Positions 1-6,556 are shown, numbered from the stretch's first letter. The stretch: DNA of 6,556 bases from CAZNHL01 sp964572965 (GCA_964572965.1 CAZNHL010000124.1:1-6556), one strand, 5' to 3'. The notes: generated by a model not told the origin, from the sequence alone. Numbers and translations: made by a program.

Positions 1-66
1 GATAGATCTATTCTTGGATTAATAATATCATGCTAATCTAAAGGGCTCCGCTCAGCCAACAAAAAA

Positions 67-94
67 GGGAAACCATCATACTTGACGGTTTCCC
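67..94 (-). terminator. Rho-independent terminator of the operon
   Basis: The arms gggaaacc (67-74) and ggtttccc (87-94) form a perfect 8-bp inverted repeat. In the minus-strand transcript the stem continues inward through a G-U pair (positions 86 and 75) and three more pairs (83-85 with 76-78). This gives a 12-bp stem closed by a four-base loop (79-82). Reading on the minus strand, the stem runs straight into six T residues (complement of 61-66). On the plus strand no T-run follows, so the terminator works in one direction only. It begins 23 bases after the stop codon of the PorP/SprF gene, which fits the end of a two-gene transcript. Confidence 0.9.
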
Positions 95-117
95 TGAAAA
101 TTACATTCATGAAAATA

Positions 118-1095
118 CTACCAGAACTGTGCCGGTGGCAATGGGGCGCCTTTCTTAGGAATTCTGTAACCTAAAAGAAACTCGTGGGAACCGTTCTGGT
201 ATGTCTGCAAGCCTGAAACGTTGAAGTCATAAGAGTAAGCAACTTCAATCTGCTTCCTGATCACAAAACCTATCAAACCAATGACAGACTCCTGGTTACG
301 GTAAGAAACCCCGGCATAAGCGATGTCGTTGTAACGAAGTTTGGCGTTAAAATCAAACTGTACCGGTGCAGGATAAACTCCTTTTACCAATACAGAAGGA
401 ACCAGTGTCCAGTCATCATTCAGTTTGAAACGGTAACCCGCTGTACCGAAATAGTGACGGTTAAGGTTACCTGCTCCTAAAGCTGAGTTAGCCACTTCTG
501 ATACCGAAATCTTGTTGTTGAAGATCTGTAATGATGACAAACCAACATAAAACTTCTTGTGGTATAACCAGGCTCCAAGGCCTCCGTCAGGTGCCCAGGC
601 TGCTTTGTAACCTGAAATGGCCTGATCGTTAGGATCTGTTGTGCGAAGCTTGTTACCGTCAATGGAGAATTGCTTCAATCCAAGGTTTACTCCCAAAGAC
701 AAAGTAAGGCTGCTGCTCAATGGCAAGTGGTATGAATAAGAACCATAAACACCCAATAAAGAGGTAGGACCGGTAACGCTCTGCATTAACTGTCCCCCTA
801 CACCATGGTGTGCTACAGGTCTTACGTCGTCATAACCGGACGACTGTTTGCCCAGTGCTGTATGGCCTGTTGCATAATAAGTCTTTGGCGCATCTGCACC
901 TAAGGCACCTCCCACCCACTGAAGACGGGTACTCGCTTTCAGGTCTGTGAAATTCTCAGTACCTGCTACTGCCGGGTTCAAAGTATAATTATTAAGCATG
1001 TACATACTGTACTGCGTGGCCTGCTGTGCATAAAGACTTCCCGATAGTAGCAGGAATGCTGCTGCAAAAAGTCCTGATTTTTTCTTGAATTTCAT
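118..1095 (-). CDS. PorP/SprF-family type IX secretion system outer-membrane protein
   Basis: This 325-residue protein belongs to the PorP/SprF family, predicted outer-membrane beta-barrels that assist T9SS secretion of particular surface proteins. Residues 1-23 are a signal peptide: lysines at 2-6, a hydrophobic core at 9-17, and cleavage probably after LYA. The mature end carries the family hallmark QYSMYMLNNYTLNPAVAG (28-45). Alternating strands follow to HEFLLGYRI near residues 304-312, then a short tail ending PPAQFW. The length is normal for the family. The ATG at 1095 is preceded by GAGG nine bases upstream, and the signal peptide follows directly, which supports this start. The gene lies 20 bases after the large T9SS substrate gene and before a terminator, so the two are very likely co-transcribed. 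By analogy with SprF and SprB in Flavobacterium johnsoniae, it probably handles export or surface attachment of its neighbour. Family assignment is firm; the specific partner is inferred. Confidence 0.93.
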   Translation of the reverse strand: MKFKKKSGLFAAAFLLLSGSLYAQQATQYSMYMLNNYTLNPAVAGTENFTDLKASTRLQWVGGALGADAPKTYYATGHTALGKQSSGYDDVRPVAHHGVGGQLMQSVTGPTSLLGVYGSYSYHLPLSSSLTLSLGVNLGLKQFSIDGNKLRTTDPNDQAISGYKAAWAPDGGLGAWLYHKKFYVGLSSLQIFNNKISVSEVANSALGAGNLNRHYFGTAGYRFKLNDDWTLVPSVLVKGVYPAPVQFDFNAKLRYNDIAYAGVSYRNQESVIGLIGFVIRKQIEVAYSYDFNVSGLQTYQNGSHEFLLGYRIPKKGAPLPPAQFW

Positions 1096-1104
1096 ATCTG
1101 AATA

Positions 1105-1108
1105 CCTC
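1105..1108 (-). promoter_or_regulatory. Possible ribosome binding site of the PorP/SprF gene
   Basis: The minus strand reads GAGG here, nine bases before the ATG at 1095, inside the 20-base gap after the upstream stop codon. Shine-Dalgarno use is weak in Bacteroidota, so the match may be incidental. It agrees with the chosen start and with translation from a shared transcript. Confidence 0.4.
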
Positions 1109-1115
1109 AGGTCTC

Positions 1116-4100
1116 TTATTTAACAATTGTTATAGAACCGGCCATAGGCGCAATGTTCGCTTTACGAAGGTCAAGTACATAATAGTAAGTACCTATCGGC
1201 AGATCCTCACCGTTATGCGTTCCTGCCCAGTTGTTATGGTATGGGCTTGCTTCATACACTTTAGAGCCCCACTGGTTATATATGACCAATGTATTATTCG
1301 GGAAGTATTCAAGGTTTCTGATTTCCCAGACATCGTTTCTACCATCACCGTTTGGTGTAAATGCATTGGATGGATTAACCGTCAGCTGAATCCTGATATT
1401 GACCTCGTCAGAAACCGCACATTTGCCCCTGTTCCATACAGTCAGTACATAAGTATTCTGTTCCTCACTTTGAGAAACCAGCTGAGTCCGGATTTTATCA
1501 GGTGACTCTATGTAAGAACCTGTCTCTTTAGGAACCCAGCTGTATTGATACACCTGTTTCCCTGATGCCGGGTTCAAACTTGAAGAAGGCCTTCCGTTTG
1601 CCATGGTTGTACCATCCAGAATGATTTGAGGGAAAGTGGCATTGACGGTATCGATATCCCTTCCTGCATTTACATCCGGTGTAGGGAGTATCGTAATATG
1701 TTTCACAACTGCTTTAGATACATCATAGTCTTTCAAACATACTGAATAAGGAATTACTTCCAGGTCAACTCCGATGCTATCTACCGTTCCCGCCACCGGA
1801 GGGAAAGCAATAATCACGCTTCCTGAAGAATCTGGTATGCCAGCATCTGTGAAAGTATTGTAATTAACTATTGCACCATTCGGTCCATTTTTAATCACCC
1901 ACAGATATTTAGGCGCATTTGAAACCGGAGGAGCTACTATATACCTCACAGAGTCCGGACCGTAAGCATCAGCACAAATGGTATCGTCTTTCAGGATGAG
2001 ACCCGACAAAGGATCAAACATGTGCACTTTCAGTGCATAAGGAGGGAAAGTACAGATAGAGTCTCCGTTTACACTCACATAAACAACATCAGTATCCTGC
2101 ACTACAGCTGCAAAATCAAAAGTCACTCTTGCGCTGTCGCCAGACCCTAATTTTACAGGATCACTCAATACCGCATTGTGCTTGGTCCACCATGTATAGC
2201 TTTTTGCTCCTGCAACCAATGGGGAAACCTGAAACTCATACTTGTTAGTCCTGCATATCAATGTATCCCCGATGATACCTTTCACCTGATTTATTTTCAG
2301 GATAAATGCATGAGCCAGTAATGTGTCATTACATATCGTATTTGCTATATCTATTCTAATGTTATTAAGCCCATCTGCCAAAGCACTCACCGGAATAGCC
2401 AACTGAATTGAGTCAGTAGCCACTGACGGCGCTTTTACAGAACTACTACCATAACTATAAGTTACTGCCGGCTGTGGATCATAAATCTGAACAACTGCTT
2501 TGTCACCGTTAGCACAAACTACAATGGTGTCTTTACTTACCAGTTTGGTTTTATCCAGTTCCACTACTTTAACAGTATCTCTCTGATGCAATGTATCAAC
2601 CGGACAGCCCGGCAATGGCGTGCCCGTGATTAATACACCATACTTCCCGCCTGCATTAAAGTAAGCCTTATCAAAGACAATACTTGAGGTACCCGATTTT
2701 GCACTTGTCAGATCACCGTCCAGATAAGCTGTATAAGTGACATCGGTTTGTGGACTATTGATCACAATAACAGCATCGTGATTCACACAAATACTATCAA
2801 TACTATATGTAATGTTTGGATCAACCGGAATATTTACTTCAACAGTATCTCTGCCAACTTCCTTTAAACCACAACCGCTAACTTCGCCATTCACCACAAT
2901 AATATTTGCGCCCGCAACAAGCGGTGTATTTGCCAATACCTTAACAATTGTATCTCCCGGATTTCGCAGTTTAAAGCTCTCATTCAAAACTGTATAAGTA
3001 ACAGCAGTATCAGCAGCTGCTATTTTAATATAAATAGTATCGCCTTTACAAACAGGATCAGGTGTTGCTGTTACTATTTTTTCCTGTACAGGAATTGCAA
3101 GGAAAATCCCGGCTGTATCCAGTAAAGTTTTGGTGTGGCAAGGTGTAGTAACCGTTACACTAAATACATACAACGGTGGCGTCGTACTTGCTGTATTCCT
3201 TATCTTCACCAGCGTATCATAAGGGATTGTCAGGTTCAACTCTGTATCGCCGGCAGTTACGGTAATTTCCGGATTACTTACGGGTTTACCCTGATAGGTC
3301 ACCTGATAGGTTAAATCTTTTTCAGGATTCTTAACCTTTATAGTTGCTGTTGTACCGGGAGCAAGACAAAGAGGTGAAACAGCAGAAACCTCCAATGTTG
3401 TATCTGGCAGATCAATAATGGTAAAATCAACTTTGCCTACCGGAACCGGGACAGGGCAACCTTCAACCTTACCACTCACAGAAATTGTATTTAAACCAAC
3501 AACAAGAGGTGCTTTTGCCAATACCTTAATGGTTGTATCCCCCGGATTTCTCAGTTTGAAACTTTCATTCAAAACAGTATAGGTTACAGCCGTATCAGCT
3601 GCCGCTATTTTGATATAAACGGTATCACCAATACAAACCGGTTCCGGCGTTGCTGTCACTACTTTTTCTTTTGCCTGAATGGCAATATAAATCCCTGCAG
3701 TGTCCAGTAAGGTTTTGGTGTGGCAAGGAGTAGTAACAGTTACATTAAACACATACAAAGGCGGCGTTATACTTGGCGTATTGCCGATTTTTACCAATGT
3801 ATCATATGGAATTGTCAGGCTCAGTTCTATGGCTCCTGCCGATGTGGTGGTTTCAGCAGTACTTACAGGTTTACCCTGATAGGTGACCTGATAAACTAAA
3901 TCTTTCTCTGGATTATGCACTTTTACTGTGGCTGTTGTACCAGGTTCAAGACAAAGTGGTGAGATAGCAGAAATTTCCAGTGTTGTATCTGGTTTACCAA
4001 CAATGGTCACCTTTACTGAATCATCCAGAGGGAATGTACCTATACAGGCAGAAAAAGTAACATTAAAAGAAATATCATGAGTCCCTACAGACAAATCCGG

Positions 4101-6020
4101 CAATGTAAATATCAGCGTATCGCTGTTGGTAGCCGGAGTAATAGCAGGATAAGCAATTTGGTCAATTCTAACAGTATAAACAGCACCTGTTTCTGCTTTG
4201 AATAATTTTACAATAGCTGTATCACTACACTGCGGTTGCGGAAGAGTCCATACTTCCTGATCTGTTTTGGGTTTGTCTTTTACATCAATATCAGCATTAT
4301 CCTCCATGTCTACGAAAGCCGTTGCTCCGCTTCTCTTTACCTGTACTTTGAAATTATTAATAAGCCCAGGTGTAAGATTAGGCTGTGACACAGACATTCT
4401 CAAAGTATCTTCATCAGCAGTCACCGTTACCGGGCCATCAATAATAGTTCCGTCAGGTTTTACTACCTGATAAACTTCATTAGCCTTTACATCTGTTACT
4501 TTAACAAAGGCGCTGGTTGCTCCTGCACAAACAGGTGTTTCTGGTATTACTTTTTGAGAACAGGCCTTTACTGTTACATACATAGAGTCTTTCCAGCTCT
4601 GATTACAGCTTCCGTCAATCAGAGTAAGCTTGACAAGGTAAGTAGTATCAACATTTTTAGACTTATATGTATGTACCGGATTTGCTCCATTTACAATTGC
4701 AGAACCATCACCAAAATCCCATGTTTCTGTCACAACAGAAATTTGCTTATTAAAGTATGTTCGGAAGTCGTAAGCGAAAGTATAGTCATTAGGACAAGTT
4801 TTTATATCTGTATTCTTAATGACTGGTTTGTTAGGATTAAGCCATGCAATGTTGGCAATGCCTCTGTATGTTCTTTGTCCAGAAGGCAATGTAACACCTC
4901 TGTTATTAAAAGTAGCAGTTGGAGAGTCTGGGTTACTGATCACTCCTACATAAGATGTTGAATTATGTGAAGTCATAGCAACATATATTTTACCATCAGG
5001 CCCCAATTGTAAACTTCCCATCTCATTCCAACCAGGACCAGTATTAGAAGAAACCCAACTCGGATCAGTTCTATAAGAATTCGTGCCAATGTTTAACTGA
5101 AATAATTTATTCCCATCATACGCTCCTACTAAACCAGAGAAATAAAACATTTCTCCATTTGGTGAAAACTCTCCAGCATATAAATCCGGACGACCCAATG
5201 CTACTGTTACGTGAGCCAATTGGGTACCTACTTGCCCCGTTGTTTTATTCCAGGTATATACTTCTACTTCCCCTTTTTTAGCTACAAATGCTATTCTGTC
5301 CTGACACTTGTTGATTTTAATAGTCGCTTGAAATTGCGCTGCATCAACACTTATTGTGCCAGAAGATGTTACTTTAGGTCCAATACCAGTAGCAGTTATA
5401 TGCCACGAATAATAATTTGTCCCACTTCTTGCATGGGCAATCAACCAATAGCCTTCATTATCAGCATCACTACTTACATATAAGGCTTCATTCACATCTC
5501 CATAATCAGCAAGTGCTATTGTTGAAACCAGAGTAGCGGTTACACTTGTACCACTTTTAGTAACTCTATATGCCCAGATACCATTGCCATTACCACCATT
5601 TGGTGCAGCAACTCCACGTTCAGCATTTCCTACAAATAAATAATAACTATTGAATCTGTCCGCCGGATCAGGAATAATAATAGGACCATTTGTGGAAGAA
5701 GTACTTCCATCTAAAAGCGTACTAATTATTGCATCGTTACTCCCTGCTACAAGACGGTTATTTGAATAACAGACAATATTACCTGCTGTATCACAAATGG
5801 TAGAAGTCATCTCTTCTGCATTCATAGTACTACCACTAATAAATGACAAGTTTACTGCTGGTGGTGTGCCTGTAAAACTAAATCCAGTAGGATTATTATT
5901 TCCAAATTTCCATTTCGGAGAAAGCTGATAGGGCGAAACCTGCCCGACTACGGCTGTATGAAAGCAACTCAGAGCCACCAGCAGCAATAGTAAAATGTTA
6001 AATTTTTTCTTCATACTCAT
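1116..6020 (-). CDS. Large multidomain surface protein with T9SS type B (gliding-motility-associated) C-terminal sorting domain
   Basis: This 1634-residue secreted protein probably acts as an adhesin-like or structural cell-surface factor; no catalytic motif is visible. In order it shows: a signal peptide (about 1-26: KKK at 4-6, leucine-rich core, cleavage near VVG/Q); a beta-propeller-like region (27-393); a PKD domain (about 399-487, WDFGDG at 434-439); an array of Ig-like modules (about 488-1440); one further Ig/PKD-like module (1440-1548); and a type B T9SS sorting domain (1549-1634). The last directs export through the outer membrane by T9SS in Bacteroidota. I chose the ATG at 6020, giving MSMKKK, because AGGA lies nine bases upstream. 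An alternative ATG at 6014 (residue 3) also leaves a complete signal peptide. The PorP/SprF gene 20 bases downstream is its likely secretion partner. The protein contains a 195-residue tandem duplication. The frame is intact throughout, with no sign of frameshift. Ligand and exact role cannot be read from the sequence. Confidence 0.92.
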   Translation of the reverse strand: MSMKKKFNILLLLLVALSCFHTAVVGQVSPYQLSPKWKFGNNNPTGFSFTGTPPAVNLSFISGSTMNAEEMTSTICDTAGNIVCYSNNRLVAGSNDAIISTLLDGSTSSTNGPIIIPDPADRFNSYYLFVGNAERGVAAPNGGNGNGIWAYRVTKSGTSVTATLVSTIALADYGDVNEALYVSSDADNEGYWLIAHARSGTNYYSWHITATGIGPKVTSSGTISVDAAQFQATIKINKCQDRIAFVAKKGEVEVYTWNKTTGQVGTQLAHVTVALGRPDLYAGEFSPNGEMFYFSGLVGAYDGNKLFQLNIGTNSYRTDPSWVSSNTGPGWNEMGSLQLGPDGKIYVAMTSHNSTSYVGVISNPDSPTATFNNRGVTLPSGQRTYRGIANIAWLNPNKPVIKNTDIKTCPNDYTFAYDFRTYFNKQISVVTETWDFGDGSAIVNGANPVHTYKSKNVDTTYLVKLTLIDGSCNQSWKDSMYVTVKACSQKVIPETPVCAGATSAFVKVTDVKANEVYQVVKPDGTIIDGPVTVTADEDTLRMSVSQPNLTPGLINNFKVQVKRSGATAFVDMEDNADIDVKDKPKTDQEVWTLPQPQCSDTAIVKLFKAETGAVYTVRIDQIAYPAITPATNSDTLIFTLPDLSVGTHDISFNVTFSACIGTFPLDDSVKVTIVGKPDTTLEISAISPLCLEPGTTATVKVHNPEKDLVYQVTYQGKPVSTAETTTSAGAIELSLTIPYDTLVKIGNTPSITPPLYVFNVTVTTPCHTKTLLDTAGIYIAIQAKEKVVTATPEPVCIGDTVYIKIAAADTAVTYTVLNESFKLRNPGDTTIKVLAKAPLVVGLNTISVSGKVEGCPVPVPVGKVDFTIIDLPDTTLEVSAVSPLCLAPGTTATIKVKNPEKDLTYQVTYQGKPVSNPEITVTAGDTELNLTIPYDTLVKIRNTASTTPPLYVFSVTVTTPCHTKTLLDTAGIFLAIPVQEKIVTATPDPVCKGDTIYIKIAAADTAVTYTVLNESFKLRNPGDTIVKVLANTPLVAGANIIVVNGEVSGCGLKEVGRDTVEVNIPVDPNITYSIDSICVNHDAVIVINSPQTDVTYTAYLDGDLTSAKSGTSSIVFDKAYFNAGGKYGVLITGTPLPGCPVDTLHQRDTVKVVELDKTKLVSKDTIVVCANGDKAVVQIYDPQPAVTYSYGSSSVKAPSVATDSIQLAIPVSALADGLNNIRIDIANTICNDTLLAHAFILKINQVKGIIGDTLICRTNKYEFQVSPLVAGAKSYTWWTKHNAVLSDPVKLGSGDSARVTFDFAAVVQDTDVVYVSVNGDSICTFPPYALKVHMFDPLSGLILKDDTICADAYGPDSVRYIVAPPVSNAPKYLWVIKNGPNGAIVNYNTFTDAGIPDSSGSVIIAFPPVAGTVDSIGVDLEVIPYSVCLKDYDVSKAVVKHITILPTPDVNAGRDIDTVNATFPQIILDGTTMANGRPSSSLNPASGKQVYQYSWVPKETGSYIESPDKIRTQLVSQSEEQNTYVLTVWNRGKCAVSDEVNIRIQLTVNPSNAFTPNGDGRNDVWEIRNLEYFPNNTLVIYNQWGSKVYEASPYHNNWAGTHNGEDLPIGTYYYVLDLRKANIAPMAGSITIVK
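1119..1376 (-). other. T9SS type B sorting domain (CHU_C / gliding motility-associated C-terminus)
   Basis: These are residues 1549-1634 of the large protein. The segment opens with NPSNAFTPNGDGRNDVW, whose FTPNGDG core (1554-1560) is the family signature. It continues through LVIYNQWGSKVY, an NNWAGTHNGEDLPIGTYYYVLDL stretch, and a terminal SITIVK. This matches the roughly 85-residue gliding-motility-associated C-terminal domain of Bacteroidota. In Flavobacterium johnsoniae SprB and similar proteins this domain type is needed for T9SS export together with an SprF-like protein. The domain is complete and ends at the stop codon. Confidence 0.95.
1377..1703 (-). other. Last Ig/PKD-like module before the sorting domain
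   Basis: Residues about 1440-1548 begin near PDVNAGRD, contain YQYSWVP in the middle and TYVLTVWNRGKC toward the end. The pattern of a central Y-x-W-x-P strand followed by T-Y-x-L-T-V is that of the Ig/PKD-like modules often found just before CHU_C domains. Unlike most modules before it, it has only one cysteine (C1534). The domain boundary is approximate. Confidence 0.6.
2823..3407 (-). repeat. Tandem 585-bp coding repeat, second copy
   Basis: This encodes residues 872-1066, starting PDTTLEVSAVSPLC. It pairs with the copy immediately before it in the protein (677-871). Both copies have two modules, with cysteines at equal offsets (885, 961, 991, 1050). By hand count about 141 of the first 180 residues match, near 78 percent, with no gap needed. 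The final 15 or so residues diverge. Confidence 0.9.
3408..3992 (-). repeat. Tandem 585-bp coding repeat, first copy
   Basis: This encodes residues 677-871, starting PDTTLEISAISPLC, with cysteines at 690, 766, 796 and 855. The copy that follows begins exactly 195 codons later. The two modules inside the unit are clearly less alike each other than each is to its counterpart in the other copy, so the duplicated unit was a pair of modules. Confidence 0.9.
4560..4826 (-). other. PKD domain
   Basis: Residues about 399-487 contain the two PKD signatures, WDFGDG at 434-439 and NPVHTY ending at 452, then a TYLVKLTLIDGSC strand and a closing MYVTVKAC. PKD domains are beta-sandwich spacer modules common in extracellular proteins. 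This one sits between the propeller-like region and the Ig-like array, likely as a joint or spacer. Cysteines at 409 and 487 could bridge its ends. Confidence 0.9.
4842..5942 (-). other. N-terminal beta-propeller-like region
   Basis: Residues about 27-393 open with SPKWKFGNNNPTGFSF and run through repeated beta-rich segments. These include YYLFVGNAE, a GIWAYRV strand, GEFSPNGEMFYFSG (from residue 283) and LQLGPDGKIYVAM (from 338). The SPNG and GPDGKIY turns are typical of WD40/YVTN-like propeller blades. The W-x-FG start followed by TICDTAGNIVCYSNN resembles the N-terminal region of many type B T9SS proteins. It is the most probable ligand-binding part, but the fold is inferred and the blade number was not resolved. 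Confidence 0.65.
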
Positions 6021-6029
6021 TTAAGATTT

Positions 6030-6033
6030 TCCT
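6030..6033 (-). promoter_or_regulatory. Ribosome binding site of the large surface protein gene
   Basis: The minus strand reads AGGA followed by an A-rich spacer, nine bases before the ATG at 6020. This favours that ATG over the in-frame ATG six bases downstream, for which the spacing would be 15 bases. Bacteroidota rely little on Shine-Dalgarno pairing, so the argument is supportive, not decisive. Confidence 0.5.
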
Positions 6034-6060
6034 GTAGCTTATCGGGCATTGCTTTCACAA

Positions 6061-6075
6061 TACTTTGAAAAAGTA
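6061..6075. repeat. 15-base perfect inverted repeat in the operon leader
   Basis: The arms tacttt (6061-6066) and aaagta (6070-6075) are perfect inverted copies around gaa. The element lies 41 bases before the start codon of the large gene and overlaps the candidate -7 box. It could be a regulator site or a weak hairpin, but at six AT-rich bases per arm it may be chance. Confidence 0.3.
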
Positions 6076-6099
6076 CAGTCATGTTGATAATTAATGAAA
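6068..6099 (-). promoter_or_regulatory. Weak candidate Bacteroidota-type promoter
   Basis: On the minus strand TTTC (6099-6096), a 20-base spacer and TACTTTTT (6075-6068) approach the Bacteroidota consensus TTTG and TAnnTTTG, with one mismatch in each box. Transcription would start near 6060 and give a leader of about 40 bases. In AT-rich DNA such near-matches are frequent, so this is only a candidate. Confidence 0.3.
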
Positions 6100-6556
6100 A
6101 GGAAACTTCTGCTCTACAGAACAGGAAGTGCATCATTTATTTTGAACTATTTGAGAAGTAACGGCCAATGTCAAAGGATCGACGCCGTATATAAGTTTGT
6201 GTATAATACTATATACCGGAAAGGTAAAGGAGTGTAACAGGCTATCCTGTTTTTTTAATACTTGATGACGAGAGCTTCTATAAATGCTAATCCCAATCAG
6301 ACTAAAACCATTATTAAACATATATATAAATAGGCTATAATTTACTGCAATGCGTTAGAGAACATCACAATAAATAAATGAAAACATTTTTCCAGGTAAA
6401 TCCGTTACGAGGCTTCGAACAAAAAGGTTACACCTATTTAATAATTCCTTAAACTAAATCCTGATTTTTTGAGAAATTATACTATTTCAAGATTAAAAAA
6501 TTGACTTCGATTTCTATGGTTTAAACAATAGCAGTGGTATAAATTTTATCATATTT

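Larger units (their letters stand above)
1701..4559 (-). other. Array of about ten Ig-like modules, mostly cysteine-paired
   Basis: Residues about 488-1440 hold repeated modules of roughly 80-100 residues. Each starts with a motif close to P-x-C-x-G-x-T-x-x-x-I-x-I followed by a V-Y-x-V strand. First cysteines lie at 498, 598, 690, 796, 885, 991, 1078, 1169, 1256 and 1349. All but the first module have a second cysteine near their end (659, 766, 855, 961, 1050, 1139, 1230, 1323, 1428), so nine intra-module disulfides are plausible. The last two modules (from 1256 and 1349) look more PKD-like, with SYTWW and KYLWVIK strands. Such arrays usually act as rigid stalks on surface proteins; that role is inference here. 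Positions were derived by hand from codon coordinates. Confidence 0.7.
6021..6556. other. Leader and upstream region without a recognised gene
   Basis: No protein family, tRNA or rRNA is recognisable in these 536 bases on either strand. The stretch is AT-rich, especially beyond 6300. The part nearest the large gene holds a weak promoter candidate and a 15-base inverted repeat. Two short minus-strand open frames, of 62 and 39 codons (6321-6133 and 6136-6017), show no family signature. The far end probably contains control sequences of this operon or of a gene outside the window. Confidence 0.6.

Noticed and set aside
2..11. Ten-base palindrome atagatctat at the left edge
   Set aside because: It is isolated, short and lies beyond the terminator, with nothing around it to suggest an attachment or operator site.
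477..662. Open frame of 61 codons on the minus strand within the PorP/SprF gene
   Set aside because: It lies in another frame of a clear family member, has no recognisable domain and no start signal; it is a shadow.
1215..5483. Five plus-strand open frames (1215-1505, 2812-2997, 4267-4470, 4554-4961, 5211-5483)
   Set aside because: All lie antisense to the large intact gene. Their products are low-complexity or show no family pattern, and none has a convincing start context.
4800..5940. Apparent lower GC in the N-terminal coding region, as a possible sign of domain transfer
   Set aside because: Counting a few 60-base lines by hand gave 30-40 percent here and 35-47 percent elsewhere, with overlap. 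There is no clean boundary.
6184..6219. AT-rich inverted repeat with arms gtatata (6187-6193) and tatatac (6210-6216)
   Set aside because: Seven nearly all-AT bases with a 16-base gap is weak and common in this composition; no link to a gene is visible.
6236..6256. Possible plus-strand terminator: a six-base stem (aacagg/cctgtt) with four-base loop and a T-run
   Set aside because: The stem is short with only three G-C pairs and no plus-strand gene precedes it in the window. It may be chance in AT-rich DNA.
6192..6256. Possible small RNA on the plus strand: an exact TAnnTTTG match (TAAGTTTG, 6192-6199) followed by the weak terminator at 6236-6256
   Set aside because: No TTTG box occurs at the required distance upstream, and the resulting transcript of about 50 bases has no other support.
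6398..6420. GTTCGAAGCC on the minus strand, resembling a tRNA T-loop
   Set aside because: The bases before it do not form the five-base T-stem and no acceptor or anticodon arm is present around it.

Overview
The window carries one short operon on the minus strand, flanked by a strong terminator on the left and a gene-poor stretch of about 540 bases on the right. Both genes belong to families essentially confined to Bacteroidota that use the type IX secretion system (T9SS). Long repeat-rich surface proteins of this kind next to a PorP/SprF partner, with moderate AT-rich composition, suggest a member such as Chitinophagaceae, Sphingobacteriaceae or Cytophagales. I cannot name the genus from the sequence alone.

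Layout in transcription order, right to left. From 6556 to 6021 there is no recognisable gene. This stretch holds the leader of the operon, a weak candidate promoter, a small inverted repeat, and two short open frames that meet each other and the large gene through ATGA overlaps. From 6020 to 1116 lies a gene for a 1634-residue secreted protein. It has a signal peptide, an N-terminal beta-propeller-like region, a PKD domain with WDFGDG, about ten Ig-like modules mostly carrying a cysteine pair, a last Ig/PKD-like module, and a C-terminal T9SS type B (gliding-motility-associated, CHU_C) sorting domain. Within the array a two-module unit of 195 residues is present twice in tandem. Twenty bases further on, from 1095 to 118, lies a gene for a 325-residue PorP/SprF-family outer-membrane protein. 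A hairpin with a U-run follows its stop codon.

How they work together (inference from family knowledge). The large protein would be exported by Sec and then by T9SS. It would be shown on the cell surface or released as an adhesin-like or envelope-associated protein. The PorP/SprF protein is probably its dedicated outer-membrane partner, as SprF is for SprB in Flavobacterium johnsoniae. The architecture is recognisable, not a new class of system. The parts most worth a second look are the duplicated two-module unit, the regular cysteine pairing, and the chained ATGA overlaps in the leader.
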